A stretch of DNA of 64,000 nt from Mangrovicoccus sp. HB161399. Its GTDB lineage: Bacteria > Pseudomonadota > Alphaproteobacteria > Rhodobacterales > Rhodobacteraceae. The notes below the pieces were generated by a model that saw only the letters and a list, made by a program, of their open reading frames with translations, made no database searches and was not told where the DNA came from. Every line of letters begins with the position of its first letter. Within the stretch, counting starts at the first letter, position 1. Position numbers and translations under genes: made by a program. This document shows positions 53,234 to 64,000 of this stretch, in pieces. The stretch covers positions 62,001 through 126,000 of the forward strand of contig NZ_JAATVU010000009.1 of assembly GCF_013184745.1 (NCBI RefSeq), written 5' to 3'.

Positions 53234-53824
53234 ATGATCGCACGCAAGCGCCGGGTCCGGCTCCTGTCCGAAAGGCTGCTGCTGAGGCCGCCGCAGCATT
53301 CGGATTTCAACGCCTGGACGGCGCTGCGCCGCGAAAGCCAGGCCTTCCTGGTCCCATGGGAGCCCACCTGGGCCCCGGACCACCTGACGCGGAAGGCCTT
53401 TACCAGCCGGGTCTACTGGGCGCAGCGGGTGATCGCCAACGGCACCGGCGTGCCGCTGTTCCTGATCCGGCAGGAGGACGAGGAACTGCTGGGCGCGATC
53501 ACGCTCGACAACATCCGCCGCGGCCCCGCGCAGGACGGCACCATCGGCTACTGGATCGGCGAGCGCCATGCCCGGCAGGGCTACATGCGCGAGGCGATCC
53601 AGTCGCTGGTGCATCACAGCTTCCAGGTGATGGACCTGTCGCGGCTGCAGGCCGCCTGCCTGCCGGAGAACGCCGCCTCGCGGGGATTGCTGGAGTCCTG
53701 CGGGTTCAAATACGAGGGCGTCGCCCAGAGCTACCTGCAGATCAACGGCCGCTGGCGCAATCATGTGCTTTACGCCAATCTGCGCAGCGACCGGCGCGGC
53801 CGGACCGAGATCGGCGCCGTCTGA
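53234..53824 (+). CDS. RimJ-like GNAT acetyltransferase, 196 aa
   Basis: Resembles ribosomal-protein N-terminal acetyltransferases (RimJ/RimL): ERLLLRPPQHSDFNAW, then GAITLDNIRRG and GYWIGERHARQGYMREAI with the acetyl-CoA loop, and CLPENAASRGLLESCGFKYEG near the end. The ribosomal target is inferred from family only. It follows the M16 gene by 11 bases. Confidence 0.88.
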   Translation: MIARKRRVRLLSERLLLRPPQHSDFNAWTALRRESQAFLVPWEPTWAPDHLTRKAFTSRVYWAQRVIANGTGVPLFLIRQEDEELLGAITLDNIRRGPAQDGTIGYWIGERHARQGYMREAIQSLVHHSFQVMDLSRLQAACLPENAASRGLLESCGFKYEGVAQSYLQINGRWRNHVLYANLRSDRRGRTEIGAV

Positions 53825-53889
53825 CGCGAAAGTGACCCTGCACCGCTTCAAGCCCGCGTTACCCTCCGGTACAAACGGAGGGTTCCGCG

Positions 53890-54711
53890 ATGCGCATTCT
53901 TGCCGCTTTCCTTGCCTGCCTGACCGCCGCGCCCGTCCTGGCCCAGGACGCGGACTGGCGCCCGAGCCACTGCATTTCGCTGGTCGAGAACGTGCCGGGG
54001 ATGCGCGTCATCCCGGCGAGCCTGGCTGATCCGCTGGCCGAGTACACCGTGCAGATCGGCTATATCGCCCATTCGATGTTCGTCATCCGCGACACCGAAG
54101 AGCACACGATCGTCACGGATTACGCCGGCTATCTCGGCGATGCCGGGTTCTTCCCCGAGGTGGCGACGATGAACAAGGGCCATACCAGCCACTGGACGGC
54201 CCAGCCCGATCCGCGCATTCCGCATGTGCTTCCCGGCTGGACAGCGGATGGCAGCCCGGCGGACCACTACCTGCAGCTCGGCAACCTGCTGGTCCGCTCG
54301 GTCTCCACCGACATCCGCGGCTATGGCGGGGCCGAGGCCAACGGCAATTCGATCTTCGTCTTCGAGACCGAGGGGCTCTGCATCGGCCATATGGGCCATC
54401 TCCATCACGAGCCCACCGATGCGCAATACGCCGCACTGGGGCGGCTCGACGTGGTGATGGTCCCCGTGGACGGCGGCATGACGCTGGACCTGCCGACGAT
54501 GATCGGCGTGGTGAAGCGGTTGCGATCCTCGGTCGTGCTGCCGATGCACTGGTTCTCGGGCCGCTCGCTGGAGATCTTCCTTGCGGGCGTCGCCGACGAG
54601 TTCGCGGTGGACCGGCGGGAGGAAAGCTTTATGCAGGTTTCACTGAACACCCTGCCGCCGCGGCCAACTGTCGTGGTGCTGCAACCGCGGCTGATCCGAT
54701 ATGACGACTGA
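53890..54711 (+). CDS. Secreted MBL-fold metallo-hydrolase-like protein, 273 aa
   Basis: A signal peptide (cleavage after VLA-Q) leads to a domain resembling UlaG/YtnP-type metal-dependent hydrolases: YIAHSMFVIRDTEEHTIVTDYAG, NKGHTSHWTA, HMGHLHHEPTDAQYAALGRLDVVMVPVDGG and a late VVLPMHWFSG His. The classical HxHxDH motif is not evident, so it may have altered metal binding. Its end overlaps the next gene by 11 bases, so the two are coupled. Confidence 0.75.
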   Translation: MRILAAFLACLTAAPVLAQDADWRPSHCISLVENVPGMRVIPASLADPLAEYTVQIGYIAHSMFVIRDTEEHTIVTDYAGYLGDAGFFPEVATMNKGHTSHWTAQPDPRIPHVLPGWTADGSPADHYLQLGNLLVRSVSTDIRGYGGAEANGNSIFVFETEGLCIGHMGHLHHEPTDAQYAALGRLDVVMVPVDGGMTLDLPTMIGVVKRLRSSVVLPMHWFSGRSLEIFLAGVADEFAVDRREESFMQVSLNTLPPRPTVVVLQPRLIRYDD

Positions 54712-56119
54712 CACGCTAGACGACCTTTCCGCACTCTCCGCCGCCCTGCCGGGCATCGACCTGGTCCCGGTGCCGCAAGCCTATCTGGAAGAGCCGCGCG
54801 GCCGCTTCCACGGCCGGGCCGTGGCGCTCGCCCGGCCGCGCTCGGCGGAAGAGGTGGCGCAGATCGTCCGCCACGCGGCCTCCGCCGGCCTGCCGCTGAT
54901 CCCCTATGGCGGCGGCACCGGGCTGGTTTCGGGGCAGGTGGCGCCCACGGGGGCGGTGCCGCTGCTGGTGTCGCTCGAACGGATGACCGCGATCCGCGAG
55001 GTCCATGCCGACGAGGCGCTGATGACGGTGGAGGCCGGGGCAATCCTGCAAACCGTCCAGGAGGCGGCGGAAGCGGCCGGGATGCTGTTCCCGCTGACGC
55101 TGGCCTCGCAGGGCTCGGCCCGGATCGGCGGGCTCCTGTCGGTGAATGCGGGCGGCGTGAACGTGCTGCGCTACGGCAATGCCCGCGACCTCTGCCTCGG
55201 GATAGAGGCCGTGCTGCCGGACGGCTCGGTGTTCCACGGGCTGAAGCGGCTCTACAAGGACAATACCGGCTACGACCTGCGCAACCTTCTGATCGGCGCC
55301 GAGGGCACGCTCGGCATCATCACAGCCGCCACGCTGAAGCTCTTCCCGCGCCCGGCCAGCCACGCCACCGGGTTCTTCGTCGTGGAGAGCCCCGAGGCGG
55401 CGCTGCGCCTGCTGTCGGCGGCACGCAACCAGCTGGCCGAGCAGGTCTCGGCTTTCGAGCTGATCTCGGGGCAGGGGCTGCGCTTCCTCGAGGCCGAGCT
55501 GCCCGACCTGCGCAGGCCGTTCGCGGAGGTGCCGGACTGGACGGTGCTGATCGATCTCGGACTTGCCGCGGGAATCGACGGGACGGAGGCGCTGGAGACG
55601 CTCTTCGCCACCGGCGCCGAAGAGGGCTGGGTCAGCGACGGCGTGATCGCCGCCTCCGAGGCGCAGCGCCAGGAGTTCTGGGCGGTGCGCGAACATATCC
55701 CCGAAGCCAACCGCCGGATCGGCTCTGTCTCCTCGCATGACATCTCGGTGCCGATCTCGCGCATCCCCGCCTTCATCGAGGAGGGCCGCGCGCTGATCGC
55801 CACGCTCGGCGACGGCTCGATGCGGCTGAACTGCTTCGGCCATCTGGGCGACGGAAACCTGCATTACAACGTCTTCCCCGGCGAAGGCCGCAAGCGCGCC
55901 GAATACGAATCCCTGCGCGGCGCGGTGAAGCGCACCATCCACGACCTCGTGCATGCCTATGGCGGGTCCGTCTCGGCCGAGCACGGCATCGGCCGGCTGA
56001 AAGTCGAGGATTTGGAACGCTACGGCGACCCGGCCAAGCTGGCGGCGATGCGGGCGATCAAGGCGGCGCTCGATCCGGCGGGAATCATGAATCCGGGCGC
56101 GGTGATCAGGACTTCGTGA
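54701..56119 (+). CDS. FAD-linked oxidase, GlcD / D-lactate dehydrogenase type
   Basis: A flavoprotein oxidising 2-hydroxy acids (D-lactate, glycolate or D-2-hydroxyglutarate). The FAD-binding P-loop is IPYGGGTGLVSGQ (about 65-77) and GGLLSVNAGG lies at about 145; the C-terminal oxidase cap has FGHLGDGNLHYN and SAEHGIGRLKVE near the end. 472 aa is normal. No glcE or glcF is adjacent, so a stand-alone D-lactate or D-2-hydroxyglutarate dehydrogenase is more likely than glycolate oxidase. Confidence 0.88.
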   Translation: MTTDTLDDLSALSAALPGIDLVPVPQAYLEEPRGRFHGRAVALARPRSAEEVAQIVRHAASAGLPLIPYGGGTGLVSGQVAPTGAVPLLVSLERMTAIREVHADEALMTVEAGAILQTVQEAAEAAGMLFPLTLASQGSARIGGLLSVNAGGVNVLRYGNARDLCLGIEAVLPDGSVFHGLKRLYKDNTGYDLRNLLIGAEGTLGIITAATLKLFPRPASHATGFFVVESPEAALRLLSAARNQLAEQVSAFELISGQGLRFLEAELPDLRRPFAEVPDWTVLIDLGLAAGIDGTEALETLFATGAEEGWVSDGVIAASEAQRQEFWAVREHIPEANRRIGSVSSHDISVPISRIPAFIEEGRALIATLGDGSMRLNCFGHLGDGNLHYNVFPGEGRKRAEYESLRGAVKRTIHDLVHAYGGSVSAEHGIGRLKVEDLERYGDPAKLAAMRAIKAALDPAGIMNPGAVIRTS

Positions 56120-56141
56120 AGGTTGGGAAATTATGACTTAC

Positions 56142-56171
56142 ACGCAAAAGTTGAGTAAGTTAACTTTGCGT
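56142..56171 (+). terminator. A/T-rich hairpin after the FAD-oxidase gene
   Basis: ACGCAAAAGTT (56142-56152) and AACTTTGCGT (56162-56171) form an 10-bp stem with one bulge, followed by TAATTACC. A strikingly AT-rich hairpin for this genome; a terminator or regulator site. Confidence 0.45.
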
Positions 56172-56244
56172 TAATTACCAAGCCACGAGGCGTCATCAGG
56201 CAATCCATTTTTTCAGCGGGCAGCGCTAGAAAAGGAATTTTGCC

Positions 56245-56364
56245 ATGAAGACATTTCTCGTCCTTGCCGTTCTTGCGTCCTCCGTCTCGCTGGCCCTGCC
56301 GGCCGGGGCCGTCAGCTGCCCGAGCTCGCACACCCCGTGCGGCAACGTCTGCTGCCCGAAATAG
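56245..56364 (+). CDS. Secreted Cys-rich micropeptide, 39 aa
   Basis: A signal peptide (residues 1-22 or so, hydrophobic FLVLAVLASSVSLALPAGA) is followed by a 16-residue mature region with four cysteines (SCPSSHTPCGNVCCPK), which could form two disulfides or bind metal. AAGGA lies about 8 bases upstream of the ATG. Its TAG stop overlaps the AGGAGG that serves the next gene, so the two are coupled. Too short for ordinary annotation; I recognise no family. Confidence 0.7.
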   Translation: MKTFLVLAVLASSVSLALPAGAVSCPSSHTPCGNVCCPK

Positions 56365-56373
56365 GAGGATGAC

Positions 56374-57114
56374 ATGTTCGGACGCATTGTCTGCTTCGCG
56401 GGCGCATTCGTGCTGGTGCTTGCCTGCTCCTTCGCCTTCAAGACCCTTGCCGGCGTCACGCTGGAAGACCTCGCCGCCCAGATGGACATGAATCTCGGGC
56501 TGGCGCAGGGCAGCGGCGGCGTCTCGGCGGGCGACATCTACTGGGTGTCCGCCGACGGCACGCGCCGGGACCGGCTGTGCAGCATGGCGCTGCACGAAAC
56601 CTATGTGGAGCGCAGGCCGGTCGACATGACCTTCACCAACGAGATCGGCGCCTCGATCCCGCTCGTCGGCAGCATGTTCGACTATGTCGACCTTGCCGCT
56701 GACGGCGATCACAGGGGAAACCTGCGGATCGGGGGATTCGTGGTGCGCATGCGCTTCCAGGCGGAACAGACCGAGCTGGAGGAAGGCGCGCCGCAGGGGG
56801 CGCCCGATTACTGCGAGGAGTCCATGGTCCGCCGCGCCGCGCGGGGCGACCTCATCTGCATCGTCAAGTTCTCGCTGATCCCGGAATACAACAAGTTCTT
56901 CACTGCCTACCGGTTCAACTCCAACCAGATCCTCATTCCCGGGGAAACCTTCCGGAAATACGGGCTGGAGGCGACGCGGCGCACCGACGTGATCGGCCAG
57001 AAGGACTGTCCGCGGGAATCGGCCCGGAGCTGGGACGTGGCGCTGCGGGAGTCGCTGAGCATCCTGTCGGTCGAGGTGTCCGAGGTGGAAAAGGTGGCGG
57101 CCACGGTCCGGTGA
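56374..57114 (+). CDS. Hypothetical secreted or membrane protein, 246 aa
   Basis: N-terminal hydrophobic segment (about 4-24) acts as a signal or anchor. The rest is predicted soluble with several Cys residues. No family recognised. A strong AGGAGG ribosome site overlaps the stop of the micropeptide gene, so the two are translated together and may function together. Confidence 0.65.
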   Translation: MFGRIVCFAGAFVLVLACSFAFKTLAGVTLEDLAAQMDMNLGLAQGSGGVSAGDIYWVSADGTRRDRLCSMALHETYVERRPVDMTFTNEIGASIPLVGSMFDYVDLAADGDHRGNLRIGGFVVRMRFQAEQTELEEGAPQGAPDYCEESMVRRAARGDLICIVKFSLIPEYNKFFTAYRFNSNQILIPGETFRKYGLEATRRTDVIGQKDCPRESARSWDVALRESLSILSVEVSEVEKVAATVR

Positions 57115-57121
57115 CCGCGGC

Positions 57122-57652
57122 TCAGAGCCCCTCGAACTCCACCAGCGTGTGGACCTTCATGCCGAGCGCCTCCAGCCGCCTGCGCCCGCCCAGTTCGGGC
57201 AGGTCGACGACGAAGGCGCAGCCCGCGATCTGCCCGCCGAGGCGCTCGATCAGCTTGATCCCCGCCTCGGCGGTGCCGCCTGTGGCCAGAAGGTCGTCGA
57301 CGATCAGAACGGTCTGGCCCGGCTGGATCGCGTCGGTGTGGATCTCCACCGACGCGGTGCCGTATTCCAGCTGGTAGTCCTGCGCATAGGTGGCGGCCGG
57401 CAGCTTCCCGGCCTTGCGGACCGGGACGAAACCGCAGCTCAGCTGGTGCGCGACCGCGCCGCCCAGGATGAAGCCGCGCGCCTCCAGCCCCACCACCGCA
57501 TCGATCCGCGCCCCGGCATAGGGCGTCAGCAGCCGGTCGATCGCCATGCGGAACCCGGCCGGATGGGCGAAGAGCGTGGTCACGTCGCGGAACAGGATCC
57601 CCTCGTGCGGGAAATCCGGGATGGTGCGGATGTACTGCTTGAGATCGTCCAA
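57122..57652 (-). CDS. apt: Adenine phosphoribosyltransferase
   Basis: Salvages adenine to AMP using PRPP. The PRPP loop [17 protein letters not shown] is at about residues 116-132; [18 protein letters not shown] is the typical N-terminus. 176 aa. Lies 20 bases after mtnP, so adenine released from methylthioadenosine is directly salvaged: one operon, one pathway. Confidence 0.95.
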   Translation of the reverse strand: MDDLKQYIRTIPDFPHEGILFRDVTTLFAHPAGFRMAIDRLLTPYAGARIDAVVGLEARGFILGGAVAHQLSCGFVPVRKAGKLPAATYAQDYQLEYGTASVEIHTDAIQPGQTVLIVDDLLATGGTAEAGIKLIERLGGQIAGCAFVVDLPELGGRRRLEALGMKVHTLVEFEGL

Positions 57653-57672
57653 GGCGCGGGCTCCCGGCTGGA

Positions 57673-58551
<879 letters not shown>

Positions 58552-58730
58552 GCTCCGGTCCTCTTTCCGTGCTTGCCGGTCCATGGGTGGCAGAGGGGCG
58601 CGCGGCGCTCAAGCCCAACTGCCCGGAGGGACCGGCGTAAACTGACGCAGGCGGCGCGCGGGCGACGATTCACGCCGGAATCACGCGGGGGGACGAAAAC
58701 CGGGGCAGAGTTGACCAAGGGGGAACGACC

Positions 58731-59612
58731 ATGAAAATGAGAACGCAAGCCGAACTCGTCGCCCAGGTGTCCGGGATCAGCGAGCTGGTGCTGGTGCGCT
58801 CGGATCCGCCGGCGCTTTTCGTCCGGGCCTCGGGCCGCGTGCCCACGTCGGGCCGGGGCAATGCGGTGCTGGTGGCGCGGATCCATGCCGTGCCGCCCGC
58901 GGACGGCATCCAGGACTTCGACTTCCTCGCCGATCCGCCGCATGATGCAGTGCTGCAGGTCGAGACCGAGCTGTCGGGCGAATGCCTGCTCCACGGCCTG
59001 CCCGGCTGGGCGAAGGGCGTCCGGGTGACGGCGGCGCGCAACCAGATCGTCCATCTCTTCCCCGAGCGCGCGGCGGCGATCGCCGGGGAAGTGCCGGAAC
59101 CGGCGGCTGTCCCGGCAATGCCGTCCCACGCCATGCCGCCGCATCTTCACGGCCCGGCCGAACCGCTGCTGGTCGAGTCCTTCGAGGGCTTCGCGCTGGA
59201 GGACGGCCCGCAGGGGCGCAGCATGGACTTCCTGCTGGCTGCCATGTCCTTTCCCGAGGCGCAGTCGCGCCCGGAGATGCGCGGCATCGCGGCGGACCCG
59301 GTGTCCGGCCGCTGCCTGCTGACGGCCGAGGTTCCGGTGCTCTACCGCCGCACGGTCCGCCGCCGCCTGCTGGCGCGGGTCCATTGCGGACCGGGCGCCG
59401 AGCTGCGCGAGGCCGTGCGGTCCGGGATCGAAGGGGCGGTGCGCGCCGGGACGGCGCTCGGCGTCCTTGCGGGCGGCGACCTTGCCACGGGGGCCGCGGC
59501 GCTGCAGGCGCGGCTGAAGACAGGGCTGGCGCTGGCCTTCGGGTGCGACTTCCCCGAGATCCATGTCGAGTTGCGGCGCGAGGCGGTGCCCGGCCCGTGG
59601 AAGCGCCTCTGA
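58731..59612 (+). CDS. Hypothetical protein, 293 aa
   Basis: I do not recognise this protein. It has no signal peptide or membrane segments. The N-terminal half has a beta-rich look, the centre is a Pro/Ala/His-rich linker (about 120-145), and the C-terminal half is helical. Codon use is ordinary. It stands alone between mtnP (divergent) and an MscS gene (convergent). Confidence 0.55.
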   Translation: MKMRTQAELVAQVSGISELVLVRSDPPALFVRASGRVPTSGRGNAVLVARIHAVPPADGIQDFDFLADPPHDAVLQVETELSGECLLHGLPGWAKGVRVTAARNQIVHLFPERAAAIAGEVPEPAAVPAMPSHAMPPHLHGPAEPLLVESFEGFALEDGPQGRSMDFLLAAMSFPEAQSRPEMRGIAADPVSGRCLLTAEVPVLYRRTVRRRLLARVHCGPGAELREAVRSGIEGAVRAGTALGVLAGGDLATGAAALQARLKTGLALAFGCDFPEIHVELRREAVPGPWKRL

Positions 59613-59628
59613 CGACATGTCTTCGCTT

Positions 59629-59650
59629 GCGGCGGCCCGGAAGCCGCCGC
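59629..59650. terminator. Bidirectional hairpin between convergent genes
   Basis: GCGGCGGC (59629-59636) and GCCGCCGC (59643-59650), 6-nt loop, between the hypothetical gene and the MscS gene. Confidence 0.5.
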
Positions 59651-59666
59651 CATGCGCGGGAGCGGC

Positions 59667-61448
<1,782 letters not shown>

Positions 61449-61584
61449 GCGCCGCTCCTTTGAACTGTTTCCTGAATATCTTGATTTGATCGATTGATCG
61501 CCGGGACCGGCAAGTCAAGGTTCCGAATTGACGCTTGCCCGGCCGCGGACCTGCCGGCGCGGGTCCGGCGCATGCGGAGAGCGG

Positions 61585-62517
61585 CTAGCCGACAGTTTCA
61601 GCGAAGTCGGACATGACCGAACGTTCCCATTCCGCACCCTCGGGGGAGTTGTAGGATGCGATGCCCGACCACTGATAGCCGGCGGGATAGGGGCGGCTGA
61701 TGACCTGCACCTCTGGGGCGATCCGGTGGATGCCCGGCGGCAGCTTGTCCCGCTCGAAATCCATCAGGATCAGCCGCGGGCTGGCGGCGCCGGCATCGGC
61801 GATCGCCTGCAGCAGCCGGCCGATCTGCCCGGCGCTGCGTTCGGGGCGGAAATTGATCCAGCGGCTCATGACATGGATGGCGCCCGGACGGCTGCTGGCG
61901 GCGTGGAAGGCCCCGATCAGCTCCGCCTGGTGGGCGCGGAACCGGGCGAAGCCGTCTGCAGTCCAGATCTCGCCGCGATGGTGGTTCCAGGTGACGCCAT
62001 GGGTATCGTCGACGACCAGCGGCTGCTGGCTGGCGGCATGGATCCGGGTCGAGAGGTTTTCCGGCTGGGCATAGAGCGCGAAGCGGCTCTCGAGAAGCTC
62101 CAGCAGGTGCGGCATGCGGTGGAGCCCGAGGCAGAAGGGATTGAGATCGCTCAGGGAATCGCGGAACCCCCAGCGGTTGAGGATGACCCAGGGATGGCAT
62201 TCGCAGCCCATGCTGACATAGGTTCCGCGGCTGAGCGCGGCAGCATGGGTTTCGCGGAAGCGCTGCCGTTCCGCCGCCGCTCCGCCGATGCGCGCGGCCA
62301 GCCCGCCAAGCGTATCTGGCCCGATGGCGGTCTGCTCGGCATATTCCATCAGCCAGCGCTGGAAATTCACGTGCGGGACCGGGCCGTCGATCTCCTCCAG
62401 CGCCGCGATGTGGCTGCGGCAGGCGGCGGCGAGGCCGTCCCAGTCGTGTGCGGCCGCCAGTGCATGAAGCTCGGCCAGGGCCGTGCCCAAATCCGGGTTG
62501 TCCAGTCGCACTGCCAT
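61585..62517 (-). CDS. DUF1796-type putative cysteine peptidase, 310 aa
   Basis: The motif YVSMGCECHPWVILNRWGFRDSLSDLNPF resembles the N-terminal Cys-containing signature of the DUF1796 papain-like family (shown here only as its key residues: SMGCEC with the nucleophile-like Cys, and a downstream DTHGVTWNHH His). About 100 residues precede it. The role is unknown. The ATG at 62517 is chosen because GGAGGG lies 8 bases upstream. Last gene of a leftward run coming from the nif edge. Confidence 0.65.
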   Translation of the reverse strand: MAVRLDNPDLGTALAELHALAAAHDWDGLAAACRSHIAALEEIDGPVPHVNFQRWLMEYAEQTAIGPDTLGGLAARIGGAAAERQRFRETHAAALSRGTYVSMGCECHPWVILNRWGFRDSLSDLNPFCLGLHRMPHLLELLESRFALYAQPENLSTRIHAASQQPLVVDDTHGVTWNHHRGEIWTADGFARFRAHQAELIGAFHAASSRPGAIHVMSRWINFRPERSAGQIGRLLQAIADAGAASPRLILMDFERDKLPPGIHRIAPEVQVISRPYPAGYQWSGIASYNSPEGAEWERSVMSDFAETVG

Positions 62518-62622
62518 TTGCTTCTGCCCTCCAGGCACATCATGGCGCCCGGCGCGCCCCTCCCGGAACTATATCCGCGCGGGCAGGCATGTGCAGGCGT
62601 CATCGCGCCGCTGGCGAAGCCC

Positions 62623-63018
62623 TCAGTCCCCGCCGCCGGCGCGCTTCGGCGGCAGGACCCGCTGGTCGCGCAGCATCTTCTTGAAGCCCTTCATCACCGG
62701 ACGCGAGATCCGTGTCTCCGCCAGCACGCGGGCCTCGTAGACATCCATGCGGACATCCTCGGTCTCGGTGGCGCGGGCCCGGGAGATCATGGCATGGCTT
62801 TCCGCCCCGAGCTTGTCGCCGGGCAGGTGCCGCACCGCATCGTAAAGCGCCATCATGATTGCCGCCTCGTGGGGCGGCATCTTGCACTTGCCGTCCAGCA
62901 CCTTCAGCGCCACGGCGATCGCGCAGTCAACGTGGGCCGGGCAGAGGGGACTAATCTCTGCCCAGCCCGCTACGTCAACACCCCCCTCGGGAGCATCGGG
63001 GGCGGACGTGATCTGCAT
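62623..63018 (-). CDS. Hypothetical protein in the nif-edge gene run, 131 aa
   Basis: A soluble, helical protein with Cys residues in CPAHVDCAIAVALKVLDGKC; these could bind metal. No family recognised. It follows the SIR2-like gene by 16 bases on the same strand, so it is probably in the nifT operon. Confidence 0.6.
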   Translation of the reverse strand: MQITSAPDAPEGGVDVAGWAEISPLCPAHVDCAIAVALKVLDGKCKMPPHEAAIMMALYDAVRHLPGDKLGAESHAMISRARATETEDVRMDVYEARVLAETRISRPVMKGFKKMLRDQRVLPPKRAGGGD

Positions 63019-63034
63019 TCTGCCGGGTCCCGGA

Positions 63035-63859
63035 TCAGGCCGGTTCCGAGGCCAGCGCCTCGACCACGGCGGAAACCGGCAGGTTCACCCTCACGATACC
63101 CATTTCATCGAGGAATTTCTGTTCCATACGCGAAACCTCGCCTTCGATCACCGCTACGTGATTGCCTCCGGAGCGTTTGACGATCTGGCGTGCGAAAATC
63201 CTGAGCATCTGGTCATCGAAACGGCAGCCGAGGAACAGGAAGCTGCGGTTGGTGCGGCGGTGGCGGACCTCCTCGGGGATCGGCGTCTGGATGTCGATCT
63301 CGGTCAGCACCTCGACATAGTCGCTGTCCGACAGCAGGAAGCTCGATCCCTTCCGCGCGATTCCGTGCGGCTTGTAGATCAGCGAGGCCCAGTCGGGATT
63401 GGGTGCTTCCAGCTCGGTGCCGTCGGGGGCGAAGGCCTTGTTCCAGATCTCGATCCACTCGCCGTTGCGGCTCCAGCCCTGGACCCAGCCCCAGCTGGCG
63501 CCTTCGTAGGCCTTGATCAGCCCGTCATCGTACCAGGTGTCCACGACCATGGGCGGGCGAACCCGGGCCAGCCAGTCATGCACCGGGTTCCCGCCCTCGT
63601 CGGGCTCGAAGGCGCGGTTGACGATGTCGACCAGCGTCGCTCGGAACTTGCGGCTCTCAACGTATTGCGCGGCGGACCACAGGTTGCCCTGGGCGCGCTT
63701 GGGCACCCGAACCTCGCCTTCGATGATCTTGTCCAGCGCCTCCGGAGAGGCGGGCGCGCCGCCCTGGGACAGCGCCGAGACCCCGGCGCCCAGATAGGGG
63801 ATGCGGCTGCCCGCCTCGACCTCGGCCAGCGCCTTCTGCAGGATGTCCATGTCGCTCAT
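63035..63859 (-). CDS. SIR2-like NAD-binding-fold protein, 274 aa
   Basis: N-terminal YLGAGVSAL matches the GAGxS NAD-binding loop of the SIR2 fold, and FLFLGCRFDDQMLRIFA near residue 200 is the usual second motif of the SIR2_2 group (not classical deacetylases). Catalytic His is not obvious. Its GGAGG ribosome site lies within the end of the nifT-like gene, 8 bases before the ATG, so the two are translationally coupled. Association with nif operons suggests a role tied to nitrogenase, for instance NAD sensing, but this is inference. Confidence 0.78.
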   Translation of the reverse strand: MSDMDILQKALAEVEAGSRIPYLGAGVSALSQGGAPASPEALDKIIEGEVRVPKRAQGNLWSAAQYVESRKFRATLVDIVNRAFEPDEGGNPVHDWLARVRPPMVVDTWYDDGLIKAYEGASWGWVQGWSRNGEWIEIWNKAFAPDGTELEAPNPDWASLIYKPHGIARKGSSFLLSDSDYVEVLTEIDIQTPIPEEVRHRRTNRSFLFLGCRFDDQMLRIFARQIVKRSGGNHVAVIEGEVSRMEQKFLDEMGIVRVNLPVSAVVEALASEPA

Positions 63860-63862
63860 CGC

Positions 63863-64000
63863 TCAGTCCTCCACTTCGGCGAGCTTCTTCGCCTCGATCG
63901 TCGCGGGCAGGGAGGGCGGCTCGTCATAGGCGGGCATCTGCAGCTTCCAGCCATTGGCCAGCTTCACCCAGCCGCCCCAGATATCCGGGGTCTCGGTCTC
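63863..64000 (-). CDS. nifT: NifT/FixU family protein (start beyond the window)
   Basis: The last 45 codons are visible. DIWGGWVKLANGWKLQMP and the closing PATIEAKKLAE match the small NifT/FixU family (about 70-80 aa), encoded in nitrogenase gene clusters, usually near nifZ, nifK or nifB; its exact function is unknown. The operon reads leftward into the SIR2-like gene 3 bases later. Confidence 0.83.
   Translation of the reverse strand, partial: ETETPDIWGGWVKLANGWKLQMPAYDEPPSLPATIEAKKLAEVED

Overview
The window is GC-rich alphaproteobacterial chromosome. Gene content points to a member of the Rhodobacteraceae: scattered cta (cytochrome aa3 oxidase) genes without ctaD, a DctBD-DctPQM dicarboxylate TRAP locus, a divergent LuxR/LuxI pair, two proteins ending in a VPxPA-type sorting signal, and IS families common in that group. 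A NifT-like gene runs off the right edge and a nitrogenase-associated ArsC-like gene lies near 9.5 kb, so the organism is probably a diazotroph. Family calls are made by eye from motifs; no database search was possible.

Layout. 0-9.7 kb: housekeeping and small genes (a partial e(P4)-type nucleotidase, a lipoprotein, M32 carboxypeptidase, heme a synthase ctaA, an antibiotic-kinase-like phosphotransferase, a TrmJ-like RNA methyltransferase, a ThiE-like protein, a potassium channel with a zinc ribbon, a DMT transporter, the ArsC-like nif-associated protein). 9.7-14.3 kb: two paralogous VPxPA-CTERM proteins, htpX, then luxR and luxI facing apart across a palindrome-rich 133-bp gap. 14.3-17.1 kb: dnaB (DnaA box upstream) and a cytochrome P450. 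17.2-26.9 kb: dctB-dctD, a pentapeptide-repeat membrane protein and an RTX protein on the other strand, two identical 18-bp palindromes, then dctPQM. 27-32.7 kb: rhodanese, pal-cpoB-tilS-ftsH (tolQRAB is not upstream). 32.7-37.9 kb: a graveyard of decayed insertion sequences (one IS5-like, two IS3-like) studded with short palindromic or repeated inserts. 38-46.2 kb: a CoA-transferase pair, a GNAT protein, topA, dprA, tldD. 46.3-57.1 kb: ctaC-ctaB-orf-ctaG-ctaE-surf1-thrC and a run of forward genes (M16 protease, GNAT, metallo-hydrolase, GlcD-type oxidase, an unannotated 39-residue Cys-rich secreted peptide with its coupled partner). 57.1-64 kb: apt, mtnP, an unknown gene, an MscS channel, a DUF1796-type protein, an unknown protein, a SIR2-like protein and the end of nifT.

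Systems. DctB/DctD probably sense dicarboxylates and act at the paired palindromes to control dctPQM; the DctD AAA+ domain has lost its Walker A and GAFTGA features, so it probably does not drive sigma-54 polymerase in the usual way. The LuxR-type protein keeps every acyl-homoserine-lactone pocket residue and the LuxI-type protein keeps its catalytic residues. The most unusual part is the IS graveyard: several 33-54 bp elements, most built on GTCC...GGAC hairpins, have entered dead transposase genes, one of them as an exact 39-bp in-frame insert.
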